From Lachnospiraceae bacterium (lineage in GTDB: Bacteria; Bacillota; Clostridia; Lachnospirales; Lachnospiraceae), in NCBI GenBank assembly GCA_017472605.1, contig JAFUPV010000027.1, positions 62,001 to 126,000 on the forward strand: 64,000 nt of DNA. The letters are read 5' to 3'. Position numbers and translations under genes: made by a program. How positions within the stretch are numbered: position 1 is the stretch's first letter; each line of letters opens with the position of its first letter. The notes under the pieces were generated by a model, which saw only the letters and a list, made by a program, of their open reading frames with translations, made no database searches and had not been told where the DNA came from. This document shows, one piece after another, positions 42,672 through 51,064 of this stretch.

Positions 42672-43844
42672 ATGGAAATGAAACAGGCGCAGCGTCTGTC
42701 TCACTTTAAAACCGGAATCTTTGCGGATTTGAATGAGAAACAGCTGGAACTGGCGAGAGCCGGAAAAAAAGTATATAACCTGTCGGTTGGAACGCCGGAT
42801 TTTGAGCCGGCACCGCACATTGTGGAAGCGGTAAGCAGAGAGGCTGCCGATCCGAAAAAGTATGTCTATTCGCTGCGTGATCTTCCGGAAATGCTGGAAG
42901 CAGTGCAGGCATATTACAAGAAACGGTTTGGCGTGGATGTGGAACTGGATGAGATCACTTCCGTCAATGGAACGCAGGAAGGAATGGGTCACTTGGGGCT
43001 GGCGCTGACCTCGCCCGGCGATGTGGCGATTCTGCCAAACCCGGGATATCCGATTTTTGAAGCGGGAGCATATCTGGGAGGAGCGGAGCTGTATTTTTAT
43101 CCGCTGGTGAGGGATAATAACTTCCAGCCGGATTTTGATGCGATACCGGAAGAGGTGGCGAAGAGAGCAAAGTTTATGGTGCTTTCCTATCCCTATAATC
43201 CGGTCTGCGCGGTGGCAGAGCCGGGGCTCTATGAAAAGGCCATTGCTTTCGCGAAGAAACATGATGTAATTATCATTCATGACAACGCATATTCGGATAT
43301 TATTTATGATGGCGCCTATGGCGGATCCTTCCTCGAGCATGAGGGGGCAAAGGAAGTGGGAGCCGAGTTTTTTTCTCTGTCTAAGAGCTTTAATGTGACG
43401 GGGGCAAGAATTTCCTTCCTGGTTGGCAACCGGAAGATTATTGATGCACTGAAGCTTCTTCGTACCCAGTACGATTTCGGCATGTTCCTGCCGGCTCAGT
43501 ACGGCGCCATTGCCGCGCTGACCGGTCCGCTGGACATGGTAAAGGAGCAGTGCATGGAATATCAGAAACGCCGTGACGCGCTGTGCGGCGGACTGAGAAA
43601 GATTGGCTGGAATGTGCCGGATGCGAAGGGAACCATGTTTACATGGGCTCCGATCCCGCCCCGTTTTTCCAGTTCCCGGGAATTCTGTATGGCGCTGATG
43701 GAGCAGACCGGAGTTGTCTGCACGCCTGGTGATGCCTTTGGCAGTCTTGGTGAAGGCTATGTGCGGTTTGCGCTGACGAAGACGGTTGAGGAAATTCAGG
43801 AAGTGATTGATGTGATCGATCAAAGCGGGATTCTGAAGGAATAA
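42672..43844 (+). CDS. Aminotransferase, LL-diaminopimelate aminotransferase-like
   Basis: PLP-dependent class I/II transaminase of 390 residues. It shows the DapL-like opening AGKKVYNLSVGTPDFEPAPHI, then YSLRDLPEM, the NGTQEGMGHL cofactor loop, SYPYNPVCAV, IIHDNAYSDIIYDG and the PLP lysine in SLSKSFNVTGARISF. Such enzymes act in lysine/diaminopimelate synthesis or on other amino acids; the neighbourhood has no lysine genes, so the role is open. The two adjacent transaminases here are different subfamilies, not duplicates. The Rrf2 leader follows 17 bases after its stop. Confidence 0.88.
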   Translation: MEMKQAQRLSHFKTGIFADLNEKQLELARAGKKVYNLSVGTPDFEPAPHIVEAVSREAADPKKYVYSLRDLPEMLEAVQAYYKKRFGVDVELDEITSVNGTQEGMGHLGLALTSPGDVAILPNPGYPIFEAGAYLGGAELYFYPLVRDNNFQPDFDAIPEEVAKRAKFMVLSYPYNPVCAVAEPGLYEKAIAFAKKHDVIIIHDNAYSDIIYDGAYGGSFLEHEGAKEVGAEFFSLSKSFNVTGARISFLVGNRKIIDALKLLRTQYDFGMFLPAQYGAIAALTGPLDMVKEQCMEYQKRRDALCGGLRKIGWNVPDAKGTMFTWAPIPPRFSSSREFCMALMEQTGVVCTPGDAFGSLGEGYVRFALTKTVEEIQEVIDVIDQSGILKE

Positions 43845-43861
43845 TTCGGAAGGAGGAACGT

Positions 43862-43909
43862 ATGGATCTGTTTCATGGAAATACATCCATACTAGACAAA
43901 AGATGCTGA
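43862..43909 (+). CDS. 15-codon leader peptide overlapping the Rrf2 start
   Basis: MDLFHGNTSILDKRC follows a perfect AGGAGG placed five bases upstream. Its stop TGA (43907-43909) lies just inside the Rrf2 gene, whose ATG (43903) has no ribosome site of its own. This is the arrangement of translational coupling. The peptide ends in a Cys codon, which may tie initiation of the Fe-S regulator to cysteine supply (inference). Confidence 0.55.
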   Translation: MDLFHGNTSILDKRC

Positions 43910-44364
43910 TTTCAACAAAAGGAAGATATGCGCTGCGTGTTATGCTTGACCTGGCGCAGCATGAAACGGATGGGTTTATTTCGCTGCGGGATGTGGCAGA
44001 GCGCCAGCATATTTCGATGAAGTACCTGGAAATGATAACCGGATGTCTGAACCGGGCGGGACTGGTCCGCAGTCTCCGCGGAAAGAACGGCGGCTATTGT
44101 CTGGCTGTTCCTGCCGATCAGTGTACTGTGTCAGCAGTGGTGCGGGCGACGGAAGGAAGTCTGACACCGGTGAAATGTCCGGCATGTGAGGGAAGTACCT
44201 GTGAGCAGTCAGATGGATGCTACACGCTTCCTGTCTGGCAGAAGCTGGATCAGATTGTGGAAGAATACCTGTCCAGCGTGACACTGGCAGATCTTCTGAA
44301 AAACGGAGAAAAGCCGCCGATCACGGGTGCAGGCGCATGTCAGAATGAGAGAGAAAATGAATAA
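43903..44364 (+). CDS. Rrf2-family regulator with Fe-S-type cysteine cluster
   Basis: Winged-helix regulator of 153 residues. The opening MLISTKGRYALRVMLDLAQH and the recognition helix ISMKYLEMITGCLNRAGLV are classic Rrf2. Cys92, Cys95, Cys100 and Cys106 form the cluster that binds a [2Fe-2S] unit in IscR-like members, which sense iron-sulfur status. CymR-type members, which sense cysteine supply, lack these residues, so IscR-like is favoured. iscS-iscU lie 1.8 kb downstream behind a separate promoter, with a GH1 gene between. The last 18 codons are built from the first unit of a 58-base repeat, giving a likely unstructured tail. Confidence 0.9.
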   Translation: MLISTKGRYALRVMLDLAQHETDGFISLRDVAERQHISMKYLEMITGCLNRAGLVRSLRGKNGGYCLAVPADQCTVSAVVRATEGSLTPVKCPACEGSTCEQSDGCYTLPVWQKLDQIVEEYLSSVTLADLLKNGEKPPITGAGACQNERENE

Positions 44365-44477
44365 CTGACAGACGGCAATCCCGGGTGCGGGTGCATGCCA
44401 GAGCGAGAGGGAAAAAGAATGACTGACAGACGGCAATCCCGGGTGCGGCGCGTGTCAGAATGAGAGCAAAATGAAAG
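44309..44477 (+). repeat. Three imperfect 58-base tandem repeats
   Basis: Units at 44309-44366, 44367-44424 and 44425-44477 (shortened) share the core GGGTGCGGGYGCATGYCAGA and an A-rich end. The first unit lies inside the Rrf2 coding end, the others after its stop. The array looks like a gene-end duplication that has drifted. Confidence 0.75.
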
Positions 44478-44576
44478 AACGGACGGCAGCCGGATGGCGC
44501 TTTTTTGTGCCGATATGCCGGAATGGGCACATGCCGGAATTCATGAATCATAAAAACGATATCAGGGGGACAGAAT

Positions 44577-45974
44577 ATGGCAGGAATGCAGAATGATACA
44601 AAGAAATCAAATGGTTTTCGAAGTGATTTTGCCTGGGGTGCAGCGACAGCGGCTTATCAGGTCGAAGGCGCTGCTTATGAGGGCGGAAAAGGACTGCACA
44701 TCTGGGATGTGTACTGTAAGGCACCGGGAAAGATCTACGAGGGACATACCGGCGATGTGGCATGCGATCATTACCATCGTTATAAGGAAGATGTGGCTTT
44801 GATGAAGGAGATCGGTCTCAATGCGTACCGTTTTTCCCTCAGCTGGACAAGACTGCTGCCGGACGGAACCGGACGTGTGAATCCGGAAGGTGTTGCGTTT
44901 TATAACAATCTGATCAATGAGCTGATTGCAAACGGAATTGAACCTTATATCTCTCTGTTTCACTGGGATTATCCCTATGAGCTTTACAAGAGGGGCGGCT
45001 GGCTGAATCCGGACAGCGTCAACTGGTTTGCCGAGTATGCGGCTCTTGTTGTCAGCCTGTTTTCGGACCGCGTGACTCACTTTATTACGTTCAATGAGCC
45101 GCAGTGCTTTGTCGGTCTGGGCTACACGGCTGCGGAGCATGCACCGGGACTGGTCTGTGTGCCTCATGATGCGTTTCTTGCCGGTCATCATGTGATGATG
45201 GCCCATGGTAAGGCGGTGCAGGCGATGCGCGCGGCGGCGAAGCAGCCAATTGAGATCGGATATGCGCCGACGGGAACCATGTGCTACCCGGTCAGCGACA
45301 AACCGGAGGACATTGAGGCGGCAAGAACCGAGCTGTTCCGTATGAATCCGGAGCTGCCCCGCTGGTTCTGGAATGTCAGCTGGTGGAGTGATCCGGTGAT
45401 GCTTGGCAGATTCCCGGAGGACGGAATCGCGATGTACGAGCAGTATCTGCCGAAGGGCTGGGAGAAGGATCTGGAGCTGATGCACCAGCCGGTGGACTTC
45501 TACGGTCAGAACATTTATAACGGCTGGGGAATTCAGGCAGGCGCCGATGGCAGCCCGGCTTATTTTGACCGGTATCAGGGCTTCCCGCGGACTGCGGTGA
45601 AGTGGCCGGTTACTCCGGAGTGCCTGTACTGGGGACCGAAGTTCCTCCAGGAGCGTTACGGCAAGCCGATTTATATTACGGAGAATGGTATCTCCTGTCA
45701 CGATGTGATTTCTGTGGACGGCAAGGTTCATGACCCCAATCGAATTGATTTCCTGTATCGCTATCTGCGTGAGCTGAGACGTGCTGCAGCAGACGGCGTG
45801 GATATCCGCGGCTATTTCCAGTGGACGCTGCTGGATAACTTTGAATGGGAGAAGGGTTATACCGAGCGGTTTGGCATGGTTTATGTGGATTTCAGGGATC
45901 AGAGAAGAATTCTGAAGGATTCGGCGCACTGGTACCGGACCGTGATTGAGAGCAACGGCGGTGTGCTGAAGTAA
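44577..45974 (+). CDS. GH1 beta-glucosidase
   Basis: Cytoplasmic retaining beta-glycosidase of 465 residues. It has FAWGAATAAYQVEGA at 19-32, acid/base Glu174 in TFNEP and nucleophile Glu369 in ITENG. The region near residue 445 (NFEWEKGYTERFG) has the Glu-Trp pair of beta-glucosidases that bind free glucosides. It lacks the Ser and Lys pattern of 6-phospho-beta-glucosidases there, so an unphosphorylated substrate is likely. The start follows AGGGGGA. No transporter or PTS gene is adjacent; the gene splits the Rrf2 gene from iscS-iscU. Substrate beyond beta-glucoside or beta-galactoside is not predictable. Confidence 0.94.
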   Translation: MAGMQNDTKKSNGFRSDFAWGAATAAYQVEGAAYEGGKGLHIWDVYCKAPGKIYEGHTGDVACDHYHRYKEDVALMKEIGLNAYRFSLSWTRLLPDGTGRVNPEGVAFYNNLINELIANGIEPYISLFHWDYPYELYKRGGWLNPDSVNWFAEYAALVVSLFSDRVTHFITFNEPQCFVGLGYTAAEHAPGLVCVPHDAFLAGHHVMMAHGKAVQAMRAAAKQPIEIGYAPTGTMCYPVSDKPEDIEAARTELFRMNPELPRWFWNVSWWSDPVMLGRFPEDGIAMYEQYLPKGWEKDLELMHQPVDFYGQNIYNGWGIQAGADGSPAYFDRYQGFPRTAVKWPVTPECLYWGPKFLQERYGKPIYITENGISCHDVISVDGKVHDPNRIDFLYRYLRELRRAAADGVDIRGYFQWTLLDNFEWEKGYTERFGMVYVDFRDQRRILKDSAHWYRTVIESNGGVLK

Positions 45975-46033
45975 TTTCCGAAGGGATGCCGGAATCTGTG
46001 GGATGAAAATTCAGGGGGAATTTGGAAATCCTA

Positions 46034-46062
46034 TTGACATAGTATGGATAATGGGGTATAAT
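46034..46062 (+). promoter_or_regulatory. Perfect consensus promoter of iscS-iscU
   Basis: TTGACA (46034-46039), 17 bases, TATAAT (46057-46062). The leader of about 105 bases contains GACCGC/GCGGTC (46098-46103 with 46141-46146) around short GATTCCGGA repeats, a possible hairpin or regulator site. An Rrf2 protein is the natural candidate regulator. Confidence 0.85.
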
Positions 46063-46173
46063 TCATATCGTAAAGATAGGAATTAAGAATACTGGTTGAC
46101 CGCAAAGATTCCGGAGATTCCGGAGATTCTGGTGATTTCAGCGGTCGGCCCGGGATTGGAGATGAGGTACCAA

Positions 46174-47367
46174 ATGAGATATGTATATGCGGATAATGCG
46201 GCTACGACAAAGATGAGCGAGTCTGCGTTAAAGGTAATGATAGAAAATCTGGAGGAAGAGTACGGAAATCCGTCCAGTCTTCATACGGTTGGTCAGAAAG
46301 CGGCAGTGAAGCTTCAGAATGCAAGAAATCAGGTGGCAGCCTGCCTTGGAGCAAAGCCAAATGAGATCTATTTTACATCCGGCGGCAGCGAGGCGGATAA
46401 CCAGGCGATTTTGACAGCGGCAGCCATCGGCGCAAAGAAAGGCAAGAAGCATCTGATCTCCCTGGCAATCGAGCACCATGCCGTGCTGCACACCCTGGAG
46501 CGGATGAAGAAGCAGGGGTTTGAGGTAACTCTGCTGGATGTGGGAGAAAAAGGTATCGTTTCTGTGGATGCGGTGAGAGCGGCAATCCGTCCGGATACCG
46601 CGCTGGTAACGATCATGTTTGCGAACAATGAGATCGGTACGATTCAGCCGATCGCTGAGATCGGTGAGCTGTGCCGTGAGAAAGGCGTCATCTTCCATAC
46701 GGATGCGGTACAGGCTGTCGGCCATCTGGCCATTGATGTGGAAGCAATGAAAATTGATATGCTGTCTCTGTCCGGCCATAAGTTCCATGGACCGAAGGGC
46801 GTCGGTGCTCTCTATGTGAGAAAGGGAATTCCGGTGACGAACCTGATTGAAGGCGGAGCTCAGGAGCGCGGCAAGCGCGCCGGTACGGAGAATATTCCGG
46901 CAATCGTGGCAATGGCGGCCGCAATGGAAGAAGCCTGCGCAAAGATTGATGAGAACAGTGCCTATGTTTCGGCACTGAGAGACCGTCTGATTGAAGGCCT
47001 TTCCAAAATCCCTCATTCCCGTCTCAATGGCGATGCAAAAAAGCGTCTGCCGGGCAATGTGAACTTTGTGTTTGAAGGCATTGAGGGAGAATCCCTGCTT
47101 CTGCTTCTGGATGACAAAGGAATTGCAGCGTCTTCCGGTTCCGCCTGCACCTCCGGATCCCTGGATCCCAGCCATGTGCTGCTGGCAATCGGCCTGCCCC
47201 ATGAGGTTGCCCACGGTTCCCTGCGTCTGACTTTGTGTGAATATAATACCGAAGAAGAGGTTGACTATATTGTGAAGACCGTACCGGAGATTGTTGCATA
47301 TCTGCGTGACATGTCACCGGTGTGGGAAGGATTAGTAAAAGGAGAAAGTGATTATGTTATACAGTGA
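46174..47367 (+). CDS. iscS: Cysteine desulfurase
   Basis: PLP enzyme that takes sulfur from cysteine as a persulfide and passes it to the scaffold protein for Fe-S cluster assembly. The 397 residues start at [15 protein letters not shown] lysine is K203 ([12 protein letters not shown]) and the persulfide Cys is C325 in [10 protein letters not shown]. Sequence and partner fit the NifS/IscS group I. Upstream in-frame starts exist (TTG 46096, ATG 46162); ATG 46174 has a GAGGT site and the standard N-terminus. Its 3' end overlaps iscU by 14 bases, so both are made together. Confidence 0.94.
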   Translation: MRYVYADNAATTKMSESALKVMIENLEEEYGNPSSLHTVGQKAAVKLQNARNQVAACLGAKPNEIYFTSGGSEADNQAILTAAAIGAKKGKKHLISLAIEHHAVLHTLERMKKQGFEVTLLDVGEKGIVSVDAVRAAIRPDTALVTIMFANNEIGTIQPIAEIGELCREKGVIFHTDAVQAVGHLAIDVEAMKIDMLSLSGHKFHGPKGVGALYVRKGIPVTNLIEGGAQERGKRAGTENIPAIVAMAAAMEEACAKIDENSAYVSALRDRLIEGLSKIPHSRLNGDAKKRLPGNVNFVFEGIEGESLLLLLDDKGIAASSGSACTSGSLDPSHVLLAIGLPHEVAHGSLRLTLCEYNTEEEVDYIVKTVPEIVAYLRDMSPVWEGLVKGESDYVIQ

Positions 47368-47779
47368 GAAAGTAATGGACCATTTCCGAAATCCCCGGAA
47401 TGTAGGAAAGATTGAGGATGCCGACGGTGTTGGTGAAGTTGGAAATGCCAAGTGCGGCGATATTATGAAAATTTATATTAAGGTAGAGGACGGAATCATC
47501 TCTGATGTGAAATTCAATACCTTCGGCTGCGGATCTGCCATTGCCAGCAGCTCCATGGCGACGGAGATGATCAAGGGCAAGCCCATCGAAGATGCGCTGG
47601 CGCTGTCCAATAAGGCAGTTGTTGAGGCGCTGGATGGTCTGCCGCCGGTGAAGCTGCACTGCTCTGTTCTTGCGGAGGAGGCAGTCCGCGCAGCGGTAAA
47701 GGATTACTATGACCGCAACGGAATCGAGTATGACAAAGAGCTGTTCAAAGAAGGAGAGACTCCTCACTGCGAAGGCTGA
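47354..47779 (+). CDS. iscU: Iron-sulfur cluster scaffold protein
   Basis: Scaffold on which [2Fe-2S]/[4Fe-4S] clusters are built from IscS-delivered sulfur. The 141 residues have the three ligand cysteines C34 (NAKCGD, with D36), C59 ([12 protein letters not shown]) and C103 (KLHCSVLAE). The LPPVKLHC stretch is the chaperone-contact motif equivalent. It lacks the extra NifU domains, so it is the short IscU/NifU-N type used with NifS in Clostridia. ATG 47354 follows AAAGGAGA; the alternative GTG 47348 is less well placed. A strong terminator follows. Confidence 0.94.
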   Translation: MLYSEKVMDHFRNPRNVGKIEDADGVGEVGNAKCGDIMKIYIKVEDGIISDVKFNTFGCGSAIASSSMATEMIKGKPIEDALALSNKAVVEALDGLPPVKLHCSVLAEEAVRAAVKDYYDRNGIEYDKELFKEGETPHCEG

Positions 47780-47807
47780 TCGGAAGAAAATGAAATGTGA
47801 CAGGAAG

Positions 47808-47848
47808 GCTCTGCTGACGTTCGGATGGAGGTCGGCGGAGCTTTTTTT
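47808..47848 (+). terminator. Terminator of iscS-iscU
   Basis: GCTCTGCTGAC (47808-47818) pairs with GTCGGCGGAGC (47831-47841, two G:U), followed by seven T residues. Confidence 0.88.
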
Positions 47849-47907
47849 ATGGAGCGCCTGACGGGGGAAGAAATATGGAAGGAGGCAGTTTTGTAAAGGT
47901 TTTCCTA

Positions 47908-47937
47908 TTTACAAACATTTCATGGAAATGGTATAAT
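47908..47937 (+). promoter_or_regulatory. Promoter of the DUF4317 gene
   Basis: TTTACA (47908-47913), 18 bases, TATAAT (47932-47937) preceded by TGG, an extended -10. Confidence 0.65.
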
Positions 47938-47999
47938 CCTTCTGTTATGCAGACAATGAAAAAACGGCTGCTGTCAGCCAAAGAAAGAAGGAAATCGCA

Positions 48000-49145
48000 G
48001 TGAATCGGAAAGAGATATCTGAGATCCGCGGACAGTTCAAAAAAGATGGAAATGCCATTGACTGTATCTGCGGCTGTTATGTAGACAATGAAAAGAATAT
48101 CCGCATGAAAGAGCGCAGAACGTTCCTGACCCTTTCAGAGGATGAGATCTTTAAATATTACGAAATTTTCAAAAAAGCAATGTCCGGACCCATCGGAAAA
48201 AATCTGCACAATCTGGATTATACCATTGACCAGGAACTGACCGGAGAGGGACATAAGCTGCTTCTTGCTCTGCGCGACTGCAAGCTGAAGGACGATGAAT
48301 TGCTGGACAGGTTCTATCAGAAAGTCGTGGACAACTATGAATATGGGGAGAACTATTACATTGTCCTGATCCATGCCAACTATGATGTGCCGGGCAGAGG
48401 TACGGACGAGATCGAGATGGATGACGCGTCGGAGATCGTTTATGAATACATTCTCTGCTGTGTTTGTCCTGTGGTTCTTTCGGAACCGGGCCTTTGCTAT
48501 AACGCGGTCAGCAACTCTATTGAGGAGCGGGAGCGGGACTGGTGGGTGGAGTTGCCCATGAATGGCTTCCTGTTCCCTGCTTTTAATGACCGGAATGCGG
48601 ACGTGCATAGTCTGCTGTATTATTCGAAAAAGCCGGAAGAGCTTCATTCCGAATGGATTGACGGCTGCATCGGCGGACCGACGCCCATGTCGTTTAAGTG
48701 CCAGAAGGAAACTTTTCAGGATATTCTGTCGGAAACGCTTGGAGATGACAGCGAATACATGGTAGTTCGTCAGGTGCATGAAGAGCTGGCGGAAATGATC
48801 GCGGAACATAAGGAAGAACCGGAGCCGTTCCAGCTGAACAAGACGCAGGTGCGAGGAATTCTGGAGCGCAGCGGTGTAGAGCCGGAGCGGATGGAGCAGT
48901 TTGATCATGTATATGAGCAGATTGCCGGAGAGCAGACAACGTTCCTAGCCTCCAACGTGGTCAGCGGGAAGAAGATTGACATCAAGACGGCGGACATTAA
49001 GATACAGGTGGATCCCATGTGCATTGACATGATTACCACCCAGATGATTGACGGGCGGAAATGTCTGGTGATTCCTGTGGAGGAGAATGTGGAAGTTAAC
49101 GGATTAAAGGCAACGGTTGGGTTTGCCGGGACGCTGGATCAATAA
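48000..49145 (+). CDS. DUF4317 protein, unknown function
   Basis: A 381-residue soluble acidic protein matching the DUF4317 family common in Lachnospiraceae and relatives. It starts with MNRKEISEIRGQFKKDGNAI and a Cys-containing stretch CICGCYVDNEKNI. Further landmarks are YYIVLIHANYDVPGRG, CCVCPVVLSEPGLCYN and GCIGGPTPMSFKCQ. It has no signal peptide or membrane helix. The start is GTG, seven bases after AGAAGGAA. No function has been assigned to the family to my knowledge. It is a single-gene unit with its own promoter and a bidirectional terminator. Confidence 0.85.
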   Translation: MNRKEISEIRGQFKKDGNAIDCICGCYVDNEKNIRMKERRTFLTLSEDEIFKYYEIFKKAMSGPIGKNLHNLDYTIDQELTGEGHKLLLALRDCKLKDDELLDRFYQKVVDNYEYGENYYIVLIHANYDVPGRGTDEIEMDDASEIVYEYILCCVCPVVLSEPGLCYNAVSNSIEERERDWWVELPMNGFLFPAFNDRNADVHSLLYYSKKPEELHSEWIDGCIGGPTPMSFKCQKETFQDILSETLGDDSEYMVVRQVHEELAEMIAEHKEEPEPFQLNKTQVRGILERSGVEPERMEQFDHVYEQIAGEQTTFLASNVVSGKKIDIKTADIKIQVDPMCIDMITTQMIDGRKCLVIPVEENVEVNGLKATVGFAGTLDQ

Positions 49146-49235
49146 GCGGCTGTTGGAAAAGTGATGGTTGGAAGTTTTACGGATCCCGGAGATTCGGTGA
49201 AGTGATAGTATTTTCGATCTTGTAAAATTGACGGA

Positions 49236-49268
49236 GACCTGCTGCATGTGAAGTGCAGCAGGTCTTTT
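49236..49268 (+). terminator. Bidirectional terminator between DUF4317 and DUF4180 genes
   Basis: GACCTGCTGCA (49236-49246) pairs perfectly with TGCAGCAGGTC (49254-49264), followed by TTTTG. Confidence 0.85.
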
Positions 49269-49300
49269 GTGGTGCGCCGGAATATATTCAGGCGTCAGGC

Positions 49301-49669
49301 TTATGCGGCAGAAAGCATGCGCTCGATGGCAAGGTCACAATCCGCAAGGAAGAAAAAGTCGTTTCCCTGATTGCTTTCATAGATGAAATCCTTCAGAGGC
49401 TTGCTGGTGTAGCCGGAAAAATCGCCCCAGACTGCCAGCTTGATACCGTAATTCATGAATTTCTGCAGGATTTCTCCGGCAAGTCCGGTGCTCAGGATGA
49501 AGAATTCGTCGGTGACTGCTTCTTTGTTCAGAACAATTCTGGTGCAGCCGGTTTCATATTTCACGGTCATAAACAGATCCAGTGCGGACTGGACATCGGT
49601 GATCAGAAGCTGGCTGCTCCGGATGACTGCTGTCTGACTGGTTCCGTTGGTTTTTACTTCGATGTTCAT
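49301..49669 (-). CDS. DUF4180 protein
   Basis: A 122-residue soluble protein matching DUF4180. It has SQLLITDVQSALDLFMTVKY, IVLNKEAVTDEFFILSTGLA and a C-terminal FLADCDLAIERML. The fold predicted for this family resembles STAS-like alpha/beta proteins, and no biochemical function is known to me. The start follows AAAGGAG. A TTGACT-17-TTCAAT pair on the minus strand (49737-49709) can serve as its promoter. It is divergent from the SPFH gene. Confidence 0.85.
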   Translation of the reverse strand: MNIEVKTNGTSQTAVIRSSQLLITDVQSALDLFMTVKYETGCTRIVLNKEAVTDEFFILSTGLAGEILQKFMNYGIKLAVWGDFSGYTSKPLKDFIYESNQGNDFFFLADCDLAIERMLSAA

Positions 49670-49757
49670 GTCGAAACGCTCCTTTGGTATGATTTGATGG
49701 TTAAGAGGATTGAATCACAGAATGAAAAAATAGTCAAGAATTAATTTGTATAAAATC

Positions 49758-49786
49758 TTGACAGGGATAAATTAAAGTGATATGAT
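49758..49786 (+). promoter_or_regulatory. Promoter of the SPFH operon
   Basis: TTGACA (49758-49763), 17 bases, TATGAT (49781-49786), about 30 bases before the start codon, giving a very short leader. Confidence 0.75.
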
Positions 49787-49817
49787 TTTGATATCAAATA
49801 CATATGGAGGTACCGTT

Positions 49818-50840
49818 ATGAAAGAAATTGTTCTCAAAGGCCGTAAAAATGGCATGGTGATGCTGCTTGTAATCCTTGCTCTCTATATCCTTGCCATCGT
49901 TGGCTGTGTGTTCGGCGGAATGGATGTGTATCAGGAAAAAAGTCCGGTTCTGCTGATTCTTTCCTGCATCTGGCTTGGAATCGGCTGGATCCCGTTCTGT
50001 GGACTGAAGGTGTTAAAGCCTCAGGAAGCCCTTGTTCTGACCCTGTTTGGTAAGTATGTTGGCACGCTGAAGGAGGATGGCTTTTATTTTGTAAATCCCT
50101 TCTGTACCGCAGTGAATCCGGCAGCAAAGACAAAGCTGAATCAGAGCGGTGATGTGGACAGCGGAGCGAGAGCTGTGTTTGCAATGGCGCAGAATCCGGC
50201 GGCAGCAGCCACTGCGGAATCCGTAAACAAGAAAATCTCTCTGAAGATCATGACACTCAACAACAACCGTCAGAAGATCAATGACTGTCTTGGAAATCCG
50301 GTGGAGATCGGCATTGCGGTAATGTGGCGCGTTGTGGATACGGCGAAGGCAGTCTTCACGGTAGACAACTATAAGGAATATCTTTCTCTCCAGTGCGACA
50401 GCGCACTTCGGAACATTGTCCGCATTTACCCTTACGATGTGGCTCCAAACGTAGACACAACCGGTGACGGCATTGCCGATGAGGGAAGTCTGCGCGGCTC
50501 CAGTGAGATTGTTGCGTCCAGAATCCGCGATGAGATCCAGCAGAAAGTTGCTGCGGCAGGCCTTGAGATCATCGAAGCGAGAATCACCTATCTTGCCTAC
50601 GCACCGGAGATCGCAGCCGTGATGCTGCAGCGTCAGCAGGCTTCCGCAATCATTGATGCCCGCAAGATGATCGTGGACGGCGCAGTCGGAATGGTGGAGC
50701 TGGCGCTGGAACGTCTCAATGAAAATCAGGTGGTTGAGCTGGATGAAGAGCGGAAGGCGGCAATGGTTTCCAATCTGCTGGTTGTGCTTTGCGGCAACCA
50801 TGATGCGCAGCCAATCGTTAATTCAGGAAGTCTGTACTGA
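49818..50840 (+). CDS. SPFH/band-7 membrane protein
   Basis: A 340-residue membrane-scaffold protein. Two hydrophobic segments (about 10-35 and 43-60) are followed by the SPFH domain ([20 protein letters not shown], then [20 protein letters not shown] and [20 protein letters not shown]). Helical sequence follows with [20 protein letters not shown] and [20 protein letters not shown]. Such proteins form large rings or microdomains and recruit proteases or transporters. ATG 49818 lies after TGGAGGT. It overlaps by one base (TGATG) an Arc-like gene. This pairing recurs in Firmicutes and suggests a shared role, but which is not known. Confidence 0.9.
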   Translation: MKEIVLKGRKNGMVMLLVILALYILAIVGCVFGGMDVYQEKSPVLLILSCIWLGIGWIPFCGLKVLKPQEALVLTLFGKYVGTLKEDGFYFVNPFCTAVNPAAKTKLNQSGDVDSGARAVFAMAQNPAAAATAESVNKKISLKIMTLNNNRQKINDCLGNPVEIGIAVMWRVVDTAKAVFTVDNYKEYLSLQCDSALRNIVRIYPYDVAPNVDTTGDGIADEGSLRGSSEIVASRIRDEIQQKVAAAGLEIIEARITYLAYAPEIAAVMLQRQQASAIIDARKMIVDGAVGMVELALERLNENQVVELDEERKAAMVSNLLVVLCGNHDAQPIVNSGSLY

Positions 50841-51043
50841 TGGCTGACACTGGAAAGAAACAGGTTCCGCTTCGTCTGTCACCGAAGCTCTATGATGCGA
50901 TTGCGGCCTGGGCGGAGGATGATTTCCGTTCCGTCAACGGCCAGATCGAATATCTGCTGACCGAGTGTGTCAGACAGCGGAAGAAAAACGGAAAATATGT
51001 TTCAGACCAGCTGGATGTGCCGCCTGAGCTTGATCTGAAATAG
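50840..51043 (+). CDS. Arc-like ribbon-helix-helix protein
   Basis: A 67-residue protein. [20 protein letters not shown] is the beta-strand and first helix of a ribbon-helix-helix fold, and [20 protein letters not shown] is the second helix. It is coupled to the SPFH gene through TGATG. Ribbon-helix-helix proteins are usually DNA-binding dimers (Arc, MetJ, antitoxins). An ABC exporter gene follows after 21 bases. It could regulate the operon or act as a partner of the SPFH protein. Confidence 0.82.
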   Translation: MADTGKKQVPLRLSPKLYDAIAAWAEDDFRSVNGQIEYLLTECVRQRKKNGKYVSDQLDVPPELDLK

Positions 51044-51064
51044 AAGTCCGGGGAGAGAATGGGT

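Noticed and set aside
41262-43844. Recent duplication of two aminotransferase genes
   Set aside because: The two proteins belong to different subfamilies with different motifs around the PLP lysine.
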